Source: Gigaspora margarita (taxonomy: Eukaryota; Glomeromycota; Glomeromycetes; Diversisporales; Gigasporaceae). From it: 64,000 nt of DNA. Below are positions 46,128 to 57,526 of the stretch, one piece after another. The DNA lies in assembly GCA_009809945.1 (NCBI GenBank), contig WTPW01000851.1:137138-201137 (forward strand), written 5' to 3'. The position numbers were made by a program, and so were the translations under genes. The notes below the pieces were generated by a model. It was not told the origin of the DNA and did no database searches. It saw only the letters and a program-made list of their open reading frames with translations. Numbering within the stretch: position 1 is the stretch's first letter; the number at the start of each line of letters is the position of its first letter.

Positions 46128-46868
46128 GGAGGCATCTATAAATAATGTTATACAAGAGGAGGAGGGTTACACAAAATATAATGTTTTTTCAATAATTAAA
46201 AGGGTCAAAAAAATCTAATGTAATTTTTTTATAAAAATTTAGCTAAATTTTGATCCAGAGGTACAAAATGAATAATTTTGGTACCATTTTGATTTGTCTC
46301 AAGAAGAGGAATTGAATAGTATTATTTAATGTCACAGATCATAATTTAAAATAAAATCTATATTTTCTACTTAACCTACTAACCTTCTAAAACCTACTAA
46401 TACTTGTTTATTATAACTTTTTTTTAAAACCAAACTCTAACCCTAACCCCTAACTCTAAAAAATGCACCCCAAAAAAATTTAGTTTGAGATTTTATAATA
46501 TAATTTTATTTTAATCTGGATTTCATTTTAATCTGCCACATTTAATTTGCATTACTGGATCAATAGTTATTAACAAAATACTATTGGCTATATTTTTTTT
46601 TATAAAATTACTATATAATCAATAGTTTTTGTGAATAACTCTTGATCTAATAATTCAAATTAAATAATTTTGGTATCATTGGATTTGTCTCATAGAGACT
46701 AATTGAATAGATACCAAAATTATTCAAATTGGATCACTGTGTTATAATATATCCAAGTTTTTGTAAAATTTTATATATAAATATACAGATTTTTAAAAAA
46801 AATTTATATAGTCTAGGGGGTCAAGAGCTACTATGTAGGGGTATATAACATTATTTATGGATACTCCC
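46128..46868. mobile_element. 741-bp MITE, decayed copy of the GGGGCATCC family
   Basis: The ends GGAGGCATCTATAAATAATG and CATTATTTATGGATACTCCC are inverted repeats and TTA is duplicated on both sides (46125-46127, 46869-46871). The two palindromic units have lost most CpG sites (ATTTTGATTTGTCTCAAGAA) compared with 34262-34800. Extra length near 46330-46500 with CTAACCCTAACCCCTAACT suggests a further insertion. Confidence 0.8.
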
Positions 46869-46884
46869 TTAATAAAGAATAAAT

Positions 46885-47175
46885 TACTACTTTGGCCATG
46901 CTACAAAATATTATTTAATAGAAGAATTGCTATTGAGATATTCACTCTTTTCAATAGCTACAAAAACAATATCTTATTTATTGAAAAAATTTATTCAATA
47001 TATTTGACTCGTTATAAAAATACCTAATATAAGAAATTCTTGAATACAATAAAATATTTCAATAATAAATTGATTTAACTTCCATTAGAAATATCTAAGG
47101 TAAAAAGTAAACAATTAGAAGTTTATAAAAAAAAACCCCAGCTTTCTAGGATTATTACAGGGCTATCTCCAAATT
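46885..47175 (-). other. 3' flank of gene copy 2, separated from its gene
   Basis: The reverse complement matches 10410-10700, the 3' flank of copy 1, with scattered changes (TTAGATATTTCTAATGGAAG and ATAACGAGTCAAATATATTG). The gene body starts again only at 48735, so about 1.55 kb was inserted or rearranged at the last exon. Confidence 0.7.
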
Positions 47176-48734
47176 TCTGGGACAGATGTCAGATCTAGGT
47201 CGGCATTTAGCCCTAATTGTTAGCAGGTTCTATAGCAAAATTATCAGCTGGGCATTTTTTATTTAATGAAGTAACATTTTTTATGATGGGGCAAAATTGA
47301 TCGATTCCGATCCAGCCGACCGTGATTCCAATGCACTCCGACGCATCCCATCCCGAAATTTTGGGTATGAGTTTCCGGATATTCAGATATCAGAAATCAA
47401 GCAACTATTAACAAGGAGTCACGTGAGCACAAACACGGAACTGTGCTGTGATTTATTATTGTTAGTATTTATATAAACGAGAGGGTTTGTATAGTGATTT
47501 GCCAAATGTCTTTTATTGAATCATAAAATGTGATGGCGAACATGCCTACAAAGTGGAGCGAATATTGCTCGTATATATGGGGTGTCCCTTTTTAAAAGGG
47601 CCCATTTTTACATTTTTTTGAAAAATGAGTTTTCGTTATATTTATATAAATTTTGACATGATTGACATTTTTCAATTATAAATGAAAGTCGATTTGCATA
47701 ATAAAAAATAGAGATAATGAAAAAGAAATATTACATGAAGTTGTCCAAGGCCAAGCACATCACGAGATTATCCGATAGTCACCTGTTACATTTAACCAAT
47801 TAAAATCGTGGAATTTGATTATTACCGGATCAGTCTGAAAATCAAAACAAACGGTTAAACACAATTATCTCAAAATAAAATATATGTAAAAATGGGCCCT
47901 TTTAAAAGGGGACACCCCATATAATAAAAATGTTCTATATTAAAAAGATATGGCATTTCTGGTATAAGTGTTCGATCAAAATTTATGCCATTACTTTGAC
48001 TTCTGCAACTTTCTACATATCATCAGCCCTTTATCCATCAGATCTTTGTGACCTACGAATTCGACGGGGTACCTTGACTAGGGTAGCAACGGATAAACAG
48101 ATGACGGATTTATCCGGATTGGACCTCTAGAGCTTTCAATTATTTATGCAATTTTTATTTAACTAACTAATTTTTAGACTTTGAGACAGACTAAAGATAC
48201 TTTGAATTTCATACTTTTCATATTAATACTATTTAATTCTCTTGATGAGGAATCGATAATAACCAAATATTACGATTTGATTTTGTTTTTTAAAGCTAAA
48301 ATCTGATATTTGAATGATATAGATTGGATTCTATTCTTCTCAGCGAGAAGAATTGAATGCATATAGGTCACTCGATTCTGATTACTATATAATCACATTA
48401 TCGGGACCTATAAAGTGTTCCTATATTAGGAAATGTGTTTATACATGTGTAGAAACTTTTTTATATATTTAATAATGGTTCAAAAAATAGAGTGCTTATA
48501 AACGTGATGCGCTTAAGTCAAATTGTTTAAATCAGTGAAAAATGGATAAAATAAACATGAAAAATTATGATAACGATACCGGTATAACTGGTACCAGAAA
48601 AAAGATCTACCTTTATTAATATATAACTTTTAGAACAAAAAAACCTTTAATGATTTATTACACCACATATATACGCTTGATTAAAAAATCAAACCTAGTA
48701 CAGTGTTAAGTAGTCGATTAAAAGGTAAATCAAT
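47176..48734. other. Inserted DNA between gene copy 2 and its 3' flank
   Basis: It carries the MITE at 47579-47918, a palindromic CTTCTCAGCGAGAAG unit near 48335, and otherwise unassigned DNA of higher GC near 47290-47480. No complete element explains the whole insertion. Confidence 0.5.
47579..47918. mobile_element. 340-bp MITE with GGGGTGTCC ends
   Basis: The ends GGGGTGTCCCTTTTTAAAAG and CTTTTAAAAGGGGACACCCC continue in GGGCCCATTTTTAC inverted repeats for about 38 bp. ATAT stands at both flanks, so TA or ATAT duplication is likely (Tc1/mariner superfamily probable). Confidence 0.82.
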
Positions 48735-51425
48735 TATTTTAATATTACAATAACGACTGCCTTGAATACTGGTGTCCCAAAAGTTGGCTGCACCATGTTA
48801 CAAACTCAACATTCTTTGGTCTTCTTTATTACTGTTAAAACTCTCTTTGAAGTTCGCTCATATGCTGTCTAAAAAGTCATTGCATGAAAAATTAATTAAC
48901 TGATTAAAATTTTCAATATATCAGTAGTTATACCTGAAACGATCGCAAAAGTTCTAACCCATTTAACAGGTTTCAAAGGATCTTAGCAACTCTACACTAC
49001 CAACTTCCACCATTAAATAAATACCAGGTGCAGTTAAAGTCATAAAATATCTTGTCCACTTTGTTACTGTTGATTATTATTAATGATCATAAATTAAACC
49101 ACTTGCTAAACCTTTGTTTTTTTTTGAAAATAAACCAGCATACCGATAGATTGCCATGCAAATACGGTAAATTGACACAGATTTTGTTTACATTTTCATC
49201 TAAAAGAGCTTATATGTTATACTATTGTTAAGAATATTTCCAATCATGTCCGACTGCTTTGCATAAGTGGGGTTATCATTGGCGAGCATCCGATCCTTAG
49301 CACTACTATTTGATGTATTAGGCAATGAATAGATGCATTGTGAAAGATCATACATAATATAGGACTAATGATGTTTGCTATTAACGTGCCTTCACTAATT
49401 TTTTCTTTCGATAAATGGCTTGGAATATTATTTGCTCTACAAGACAATTGAAACCCCTTAGTATGTATTATAGATAATTTATAAAAAATCATGTTTAATA
49501 TTATATTTACAATTGTTGAAATAATAATTGCATTTTTAAAAAAAATTCATGTTCTTCCGCTATATCAAATTTTTTTGAATATAACTCTATTATTAATTTT
49601 CGAAGTTTATTGAGTTCACCTTCTTCATCAAGAGCGGTCTATAATAAAATTATTAATGAATGAATAATATAAATAATTCTGTTTAAAGGAATATACCATA
49701 CTTCAATATATTCTCAAAGAATTGACTTGATAATCTTTCTTTTCCAAGAAAATTCAGTCTTATGTCCTTTCTTAGTTCCTCGAGTGTATCCTTAAAGAAT
49801 TTTTTGTTTGTAAATCAGAGAAGTCACCGATTTGTAATAGAATAATATGGGAGAAGCTTCTAAAATTTCAAAAGTAAATATTATTTAATACTAGAATTAT
49901 TATATTCTGCAAGAATTCTATTTACAAGACTTCACGATAATTTTTTGTAATAGACAAAATTGGCTCTTTTACTTGAGCTAATGCATCGGATCGATAAGAC
50001 TTAAACAATAATGAAATATTTTGTCTTTAAAAATATTGCTATTGTTTCGAGAAATTATTTCAGAAATTTAAACCGTAAGTTAAAAAAGTTACTTACAGGT
50101 TTTTCGCTTTGCCCAATATAGTCATCAAAGCTATTTTTTCTGTGTTTAGTGACAATTCACCTTCGCCTTCATCATCACTCTCTTCGTATTCGTCATCTTC
50201 ATCATTTTATTCTTTGTAAATGTAATGACAATCAGTTTGAGTCAAAAAATAAATGAAAAAAATATACGCATAGGAACTGTCGCAGCCGATTTTGAGTATT
50301 TTAATAAAAAATTCAATAGAGACACAAATCTCAGCATAAGCTGCAAAATGTACTAGGAGTATTATTATAAGTTCCGAGCGGTACAAAAAATTTGCCACAA
50401 GCTTTTGCTGCTGCTAGTCTTTTCGGTCTTGGTTCTTATCGGACAAAGAGTAGTATACGTATTTTGATTTTTATTCGACACATTTATTGGCACATTCTAA
50501 ATGATATATCAAATACTATAAACGTCTAAAAATTACTGTGCAATATAAAGAAAAAAATGTAATTACCTGTGTACTAGAATACAAATCACGGAGATCTTGG
50601 TGCTGAATATTCATAACGTGTTGCTAACTTTTATTTGTTGCTTTAAAATATTTAAGATTCTATCAGCCTTGTAAAAAAAAAATCATGTCAATAGTTAAGA
50701 TCAACGTGTTGTTATTTGAAACTAAAAATGTACAAATGTATAAAAATTTCTCTTACTCTTATAACATTAATTTGTTTTCATAAACCCGTTTTTCAACTTC
50801 AGATCAGAAAATATCAATGTCTTCAGATGACTTCTCATTCTGATGAAATGGAGAATATAAAATTGCTGTAAGATGAAATAATATTTGAAACATATGAACA
50901 AAATTGAAAGATTGAGTAGACTATAACATGGAATATGTCCTGACAACCAGTTAGAACGTTTCCATCCGGTTGCGTTATAGCAGTAACTATGTAGCTATTC
51001 AAGAATGCCTGAGGGAAAACATCTTTCACTCTTACCAGCCGAGATGTGCTCCGCCAGCTACTCGGGGTTTGTCAATATGTCACGTAATTGTCCCGGGACC
51101 GGAACATATTCTAGCCCTTGAACCTACTCAAGCCTTTGAACTCATCCCCAACAGTAATAAAAATATATTACCTCAAAATTTAAAAGTTTTTACGAGTCTT
51201 AATGTGATCTTTGGACAATGCTTTCAATGCTTTTTATACCCATTCCCCTTATCATATGTAAAATCACTAGCTTCTGCTCTATAATTAAGAAACTTAAGTA
51301 GCGTCCAACTTGGATTCTTATCGAAAACTCTTCTATTGCTCTCTTTATTATTGTTGCTTACTCAACATTATGGAATAACAATTTGTTTTGATTGATGTAT
51401 CTCTAATACTTTTATAGGGGTCCGC
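48735..51425 (-). pseudogene. Second copy of the 12-exon gene, broken
   Basis: The reverse complement aligns with 6030-6046 and 7408-10375, exon by exon, including the TATA word, all exon-intron junctions I could check and the intron-1 block. The start survives (ATGTTGAGTAAGCAACAATAA) but a stop follows at codon 7. Exon 7 has lost a base in an A-run (49801-49806), a different place from copy 1. The last exon has an internal deletion beside TTGAATACTGGTGTCCC. It is therefore a pseudogene. It lacks the fold-back transposon in its leader and so shows the empty site. Relative to copy 1 it is inverted and about 40 kb away. Confidence 0.85.
50970..51160 (+). other. Antisense open frame in intron 1 of copy 2
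   Basis: Counterpart of the frame at 7649-7867. It begins MRYSSNYVAIQECLRENIFH and keeps PRCAPPATRGLSICHVI. It stays open although the host gene is broken, and the indels between copies in its first third preserve the frame. Confidence 0.3.
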
Positions 51426-51496
51426 AGATTGATCTACATACTGCATTGTATTCTTGGTATCTAAATAATATATTAGTATTATTTAGTTAAGAATAT

Positions 51497-52213
51497 TGTA
51501 ACGAATTATTTTTATTTTTTTTTATGCTGTAAATATTTTTAAAACACATACAAAAAAGGAGGCTTGGTGACGTAGATGCTTAGCTACCGCGAAAACACGT
51601 TAATTATAGCGAATGCGTGGTACCTACTGTGAAAACGTTGCAATCACTGCAAATTCGTGGCAAATACAGCAAGTTCGCTGCAAATTCCGCGAATACGCGG
51701 TAATGATTTAAAATGTATATAAACCCTTCGAATTCAATAAAGTTAAAATAAGTTCCACGTCTCATTCTAAAATAAAGCATAAGAATAAAATAATAAATAC
51801 TTATCTCTTGAATTCGACTTTAACTTTAATAAACCTTGCAAGACTCAATTCGGCGGACTGAATTGACTTGTAACTTCGCACTGGCTTAATCTTTTTACAT
51901 TTTTCACGTGATTCTGACCCGGATTGAACTTTGTATAAATCCTTGTGTCGTCATTATCCTGATTTCACCTATCATCAACCCGGATCACAAATACTTTTAA
52001 GTACATAGTTATCACCCATCAACATCATAAGTCTTACCCAATCATCCCTTATCACTTTTACATTACAGTATTGTTTCGCTTCATTAACCCGTTACCATTA
52101 TAAAAAACTTCCCCTTTTATTGTCGTTTTATTCCCTTCATCCGTAATCGGTTGGAGCTTTAAATTGGCACTATTGTCGATATTGTTTTATTGCTCCCCAA
52201 TTCAACCGTTACA
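51497..52213 (+). mobile_element. Probable solo LTR (fossil)
   Basis: It starts TGTAACGAATTATT and ends ACCGTTACA, the TG...CA ends of an LTR with complementary termini TGTAACG/CGTTACA. ATAT occurs on both sides, consistent with a 4-5 bp target duplication. A TATATAAACCC box near 51713 and AATAAA words follow in promoter-then-polyadenylation order. No internal retroelement sequence is nearby. Family (Ty3-like is likely) and age are inferred. Confidence 0.55.
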
Positions 52214-52470
52214 ATATCACAAAAGTCACAAAATTTTTTGATAATTTCACAATAAAATACTCATGAATAGACTTTCTTGTGGATTAAAAATTGACAATAT
52301 TAATTGGGTTTACATTGGAATAACCTAGCAACTCATTTACCTATTCTTTCACTATTCTTTCACAATTACATTTGGTTTACCCGTATCAAGCTGTTCCTTT
52401 GATCCTTATATAGCATCCTTTTAGATAATGACCGTCAAAATTTATCTAAAGAATCACTCAAACAATTATC
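52214..52470. other. Spacer, nothing recognised
   Basis: AT-rich DNA without supported feature. Confidence 0.4.
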
Positions 52471-52472
52471 TA

Positions 52473-52636
52473 CACTCTACCCTCGTTATAACGGACCTGT
52501 CGGGCTAGGAATTCAGTCTGTTATAATGAATATCCCTATATAGTATAATAATGATAATTTTAAAATGTTCTAGAGAATTGCTCTGTTATAATGAGGGATC
52601 CGCGTTAACGAGGTCCGCTATAACGAGGGTAGAGTG
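52473..52636. mobile_element. 164-bp pogo-like MITE
   Basis: The inverted ends are CACTCTACCCTCGTTATAAC and GTTATAGCGAGGGTAGAGTG in essence (right strand reads GCTATAACGAGGGTAGAGTG), flanked by TA at 52471-52472 and 52637-52638. The ACCCTCGTTATAACGG word is characteristic of pogo/Tigger elements. The interior has further TTATAATGA inverted words. Confidence 0.88.
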
Positions 52637-52639
52637 TAT

Positions 52640-53190
52640 GACGTATTTCAACCGAGATTGAGAAATCTTATATGATATAGAACTTTTTTTTATATTTTGT
52701 ATAATAGTATTTTTTTTAATTTTTTATATAGAATTTTTTAAGTACTTATCAATAAACAATATTTTACCTCATCGCAAAATTTAACAAAATTCAAATTAAC
52801 CCACAAAATCGTTTCAATTGATCCACAAAAAATCACAAAATTTACCTTATCCTGCAACAAAATTTATGTTATTCTGCCATAAACAATCACCGCCTTGATC
52901 CAAATCATAACTGATAAGGAGGAACTATGTCATATGACCGCATATAAAAAAAAACGTCTGTTCTTTACAAAACTTGGCCAGACAGTTTGTTAGGTACATT
53001 GCAGAATTGTAGTGACCCATCCTTGAGATCAACAGATCCGTGAGACTTTTATTAGAAGTAGTTTTTATATCAGGCGATAATATTTAAATGAATATAAATT
53101 TTTTTTTTTTGTTTCAGCAACGATCAGAAAGAGGTTAGTAGTTTAACAGTATAATTTTGAATTTCAATTTGATAAATTTCTGCTGCTAGT
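52640..53190. other. Intergenic DNA, no gene recognised
   Basis: Slightly GC-richer patches near 52880-53040 suggest unique host DNA, but no frame persists. Confidence 0.4.
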
Positions 53191-53194
53191 CTAG

Positions 53195-53700
53195 ATGAAG
53201 TGCTTAGTGTTTCTCTATTTTCTCAGAAACTTCATCCGTGCTCTCCTCTATATAATCTTTGCCATCATCAAGATCTTCCTTATTTGCTCTTTTTCAATTC
53301 ATTTTAGAAAAAAATTAACATTTTCAAAAATTTTTTCTTATAATGTTCTTTGAATATTTACATCTCTCATTATAACAAACTACATGGTAACTTTGATAAC
53401 AAACATATACCATGCTGTTATCATTGCTTAATGGAAGACCACAATAATCACATAGTTTGGGTGTAGCGGATGAGATGTGTTGGTATGTATTATAGGTTTA
53501 CTTCTTCTTTCAGAGTAACTAGTTGGTATATCTCTAGCAGTTTTTTGGATTTGTTTTCTTTGGTGTTGGATTTTGGCAGGCGTTTTTTTGGTGAAGGTTT
53601 TGTTAGTAGAATTTTTTGGTAGTTATTTTTTGTAGGTTTATTACTCTGTATTCGCTGTAGTTTTTTTTGTTAGATTTTGGAATGCTTTTTCTATAATTAT
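53195..53700 (-). pseudogene. Remnant of a host gene with Cys/His zinc-finger-like segment
   Basis: On the minus strand a basic segment reads TNKTFTKKTPAKIQHQRKQI and SYSERRSKPIIHTNTSHP (about 53625-53475). After a one-base frame change comes SATPKLCDYCGLPLSNDNSM then VYVCYQSYHVVCYNERC (about 53475-53345). The spacing C-x2-C-x13-C-x4-H-x3-C-x4-C suggests a RING/PHD-type zinc site. Further down is an acidic tail KEDLDDGKDYIEESTDEVSE ending in a stop at about 53205. Pieces are separated by stops or introns that I could not resolve. Function is unknown. Confidence 0.5.
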
Positions 53701-54445
53701 GAAACACTTTATGAAAATATTGTAAAAAAAGAGCGGTTTTTCATATAAGAAATTTAAAGTTGCAATATTGTATAGATGCCATTATATTTTGCAATATGTG
53801 TCTTTAAATGCTGGATTATGATCTATAATAACATATGCTTTATAATATTATCTGCTGTTGCATTTTTTGACATATTGGCTTTAATTCAACTATGGGTATT
53901 TTCTATATAAATTTATTAAAACTAGCCAAATGAGTTTTTATCACATTTAAAAAAGGATAATTGTTATTATTCCAATAGAATAAATCAGACAAAATATAAA
54001 GGGCCTTATTTTAATTTTTCTATTTTCATTGTAGAATGAAAGTCCAAATATGAAAGTGTCTCTATATATTCATTGAACAAACTCAATCAAAATAAAGTAG
54101 CATAAATTTTGATTATTAACAGAATAATATTATCAAGTAAGTTAATTATTGTTTAATACTCTATTTTTGTATATTATTTGTAACTTTTTTTATAAACTTG
54201 TTTTTATGTTTATCCACCATTTTGTGCAAGCTCTAATAAAAGATTTATTCTTTAGGGCTAAGTTTTCTTTGCTAATTTTTTTTGCAAATATATAATAAAC
54301 CATTTTAAAAAATAATAATAAATTAGTATGACATGTTTTTTACGATTTAGTAATAGATAAAGTGGGCCAAATATAAGTAAAAATAATTTGTTGTAGAATA
54401 ATAAAATTTGAATTAGATAATTTTTGCAAAGATAGCAATTTATAC
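53701..54445. other. AT-rich intergenic DNA, nothing recognised
   Basis: No supported feature; the minus-strand frame near 54258-54455 has only AT-driven composition. Confidence 0.45.
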
Positions 54446-54545
54446 CTTGGATCAATAGTGCAGTAATTAGTACGCTAGAATTACAATTGCAAAATCATGA
54501 GTTCAAATTCAAAGAGCAATAAAAGCTTTGCTAGAATTACGATTG
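54446..54545 (+). mobile_element. tRNA-like SINE head
   Basis: ATCAATAGTGCAGTAATTAG (A box) and CATGAGTTCAAATTCAAAG (B box) stand about 40 bases apart. The downstream body is too decayed to delimit. Confidence 0.4.
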
Positions 54546-54999
54546 AAAATAATTTATAGGAATTTTTATTAAAAGAAAACAAGTATTATACAAAAGAAAC
54601 AGTTATTAGCATAGCTACAAAGTTGATAATAACTAGATAAGTCATAATCTATTAACAAATAATATTAATATTGAAAAGCCCAATTTCAGATTAATAGGAT
54701 TAAGAATATTAAATATACAAAAATAGATAACCTGGCTAGTATATTACCAAAAAAATATGCATAAACCTCTGTAAATAATTATTCAATATAAACTTTGAAA
54801 AACTTGAATTTACTTAAAAATATTGTATAAAATAAGATTTATAAAAATTAACATTATAATAATTATATAGTATTACAAAAAAAAAATAATTTAAAAATTT
54901 ATGTATATTACAACTATATCATAATGCATCTTTATATACCTGATTTAATTAATTTTTATTACGTGTTCAATTTAATTATTGTTATTATATGGGCTAGAT

Positions 55000-55427
55000 A
55001 GGACCAGTGTTTAAAATTCAAATTAGGTTTTATGTTCTCAAAAAGAACATTTTTAATTTCTTAATGTTCTCAGTAAAATTTTAATGTTCTTTATATAGGA
55101 AAATTAAAATTTGTTTAATATTAAAAGAATTTTTTGAATGTTCTTAAATAGAGAACATATTTTAATAGTTTATGTTCTCAAAAATTGTTTAATGTTCTTT
55201 GAGAACACTGAGAACATTGAATTTTAAACACTGGATAGGACCCCAAATAATCTATATGAGGTTATATTTGAGCATCATAGTAAAATATTTTTTGGTTAAT
55301 GGTTTTAGTTTGGTAGTTTGGTATAGTATATATCAGCTATATTTCAAACATTAGATAGCAAATTTGGAATTGGCTATTTTTTTGAATTTTGAATATAACT
55401 TTTCAAAAAAATTTTTGACTTAGCACT

Positions 55428-55466
<39 letters not shown>

Positions 55467-55723
55467 AATGCAAAACACAAAACTGATGCTCTCTAAAAAA
55501 AAAAAAACTTTTACTGTCCATTTTTCATTAGTACATTTCAAATATAACATTTATAAAACACATCCCATTAGCATTCTTTTAATTATACTCTTTTTGCCCA
55601 TTAACTGTTTTTAAATATAACCTTTTTATCCAATACCTACTTTTCAAATTTAACTTTTTTAAAAAAAAGACCCTCTATTAGTGATTTTTCAAATATGATC
55701 TCATATAGATTATTTGGGGTTCT
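55000..55723. mobile_element. AGGACCCC-type element, middle of the nest
   Basis: The ends AGGACCCCAAATAATCTATA and TATAGATTATTTGGGGTTCT are inverted repeats. Flanks GGCTAGAT and GATTAGGT are decayed copies of GGCTAGGT, the sequence predicted from the other end of the outer element, so an 8-bp duplication is supported. The left end is itself interrupted by the 229-bp MITE. Confidence 0.72.
55005..55233. mobile_element. 229-bp hAT-like MITE, innermost
   Basis: The ends CAGTGTTTAAAATTCAA and TTGAATTTTAAACACTG are perfect inverted repeats. The 8-bp duplication GATAGGAC (54997-55004, 55234-55241) is perfect. The interior repeats ATGTTCTC / GAGAACAT. A twin of the same length lies at 56467-56695. 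Confidence 0.92.
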
Positions 55724-56135
55724 GATTAGGTGCTGTGAACAGGGACCAAATTGACAAAACAAAAGATCTTTAGAAAATTAATTTTTATATTGCAAATCTT
55801 ATAATAAATTAAAAGAAAGAGCAAACTTTAAAGTACAATATAGCAAAATTTATTAAAACAAATGCTTTCATGTTTTAAGTAAAAAATAATCCTTATCTGT
55901 TATCTTATTCTAAATTGATTTATGTGAAAAATATCTTTTAAAAAAATTATCAATTTGGTTCCTTTTTGCAGCACCTAGCCCATATGTTCAATTTAATCAA
56001 TTTATATTGCAAGATCAATTATATAATTTATTTAATTTTTAATTAAAATATAAAATGAATCTATTTGTTAGTAACAAAAAAACATCTCAAAAAAAAGTCC
56101 AACCCTTTATTCTAGCTATAAACTAACTATAATTT

Positions 56136-57503
56136 TTTTTTTCTTTTTTTTTTTTTAAGGTGAGGCCTTGCTCGTATCTTTATTGAATAATTTATATAAG
56201 TAGTTACCCACTTAAATTGTACAATGACAAATATATATAAACTATATGCAAGAATAAAAGCTCAGACTAATTTATCTGCGACCTAAACCTACTAGAGTGG
56301 TCAAGACTCACCTAGATTTGAATAGACAAAATGTAATTTGTAGGAATACTATATTTGATCCACATAGTGGACCAGATGCTGATTTTGCAAAGAGCTTGAC
56401 CTATTGGTGGGCATGAGTTAGAGTCATTGTAAAGTTGATCCGGGAGACCACAAAGGCAGTTGTAGGCAGTGTTTAAAATTCAATGTTCTCAGTGTTCTCA
56501 AAGAACATTATACAATTTTTGAGAACATAAATTATTAAAATATGTTCTCTATTTGAGAACATTCAAAAAATTCTTTTAATATTAAAAAAAATTTAATTTC
56601 CCTATATAAAGAACATTAAAATTTTACTGAGAACATTAAGAAATTAAAAATGTTCTTTTTGAGAACATAAAACCAGATTTGAATTTTAAACACTGGTTGT
56701 AGGTAAGGTTTTTTCTTGAGTGTTGATTTTTGTGGAAGGAGCATGGTTGTGTTGATTTGGGCCTGTTGTTCTTAGGGCGAATATTGTTGGTTTTCTTCCA
56801 GTGGGCGAACACCAAGCAGTATGGTTTCCATATCTGCTCGTAGAACTCTTCAGACACTTTGAGAAGGGATTTGACAATTATTTGGGATGCCTGTTTGTAG
56901 GATATATCGGGGGATTGTACTGATTTGATTAGAGGGATGGGGATAAGGCCCTTCAAGGTGGAATCCAAGAAATAGGGATATAAAAAGGTTGAAGTAGGGT
57001 TGAATGAGGGGTGGGTGTAGTTTAGTTGAGTAAGGCTATTGTGTTGAGAGTCAGGTAGCTCTAGGTCACTACTTCTGACAACCTCTGAGATGGCTGTGTG
57101 GACAATTTGGTTGATGAGTGAGGGATTTTGGCAAGTTCTCCAGTGAGAGGAAGAGTCTGGCATTCTGCATTCGAAGCAATTGGCAGAGAAGAATGTGTCT
57201 GGGAATATGGTGTGCGAGTGTGAGTGCATGGGCAGGTTATTAAGTAGGATTTTAATTTTGAATACTTTTAAGTGGTTAAGTTTAGGGTTGGTAAAGTTGT
57301 TGGAGTTCTTTTGGTTGTTATTGAAGTAGAGCCAGGTGGCATTCTAGTCTATGTAGTGTGAAAAGTGTGACCATTCTGAACTATGCTTCAGTGAGGACCA
57401 CATTGCCATTATGTGTGCCTTGCAAATATTTTTGATAAAGCATCTGGTTGAGCTCTCTACGGAGCTATTTTCCTATTGGAAAAAGTGGTGGGTTGTGGAT
57501 GTT
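56136..57503 (-). pseudogene. 5'-truncated LINE fragment, post-RNase H region
   Basis: The T-run near 56136-56158 is the poly(A) end. The flanks AAACTAACTATAATTTT (about 56119) and AAACCAACTATAGTTTT (57504) form a 17-bp target duplication with two changes. The longest frame (57229-56698) has the zinc motif CFECRMPDSSSHWRTC and the tail EQIWKPYCLVFAHWKK. It is homologous to CHICQQASNALHWVTC and TKIWILYC of the LINE at 26-30 kb, but clearly diverged. Upstream to 57503, homologous sequence contains in-frame stops. The 3' terminal sequence GGTGAGGCCTTGCTC is shared with the other LINE. Confidence 0.85.
56467..56695. mobile_element. 229-bp hAT-like MITE inside the LINE fragment
   Basis: The ends CAGTGTTTAAAATTCAA and TTGAATTTTAAACACTG-type sequence are the same as at 55005-55233. 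The 8-bp duplication GTTGTAGG (56459-56466, 56696-56703) is perfect. The insertion extends the LINE frame artificially to 56636. Confidence 0.93.
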
Positions 57504-57526
57504 AAACCAACTATAGTTTTATCACA

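Larger units (their letters stand above)
54991..55981. mobile_element. Outer MITE of a triple nest
   Basis: GGGCTAG at 54991 and, after the nested insertion, TTAGGTGCTGTGAACAGG near 55727 together form one end. The other end is CCTTTTTGCAGCACCTAGCCC, closing at 55981. The inner part pairs as GGGACCAAATTGAC / TCAATTTGGTTCC. ATAT flanks both sides. Its left end was split by the AGGACCCC element. Confidence 0.7.
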
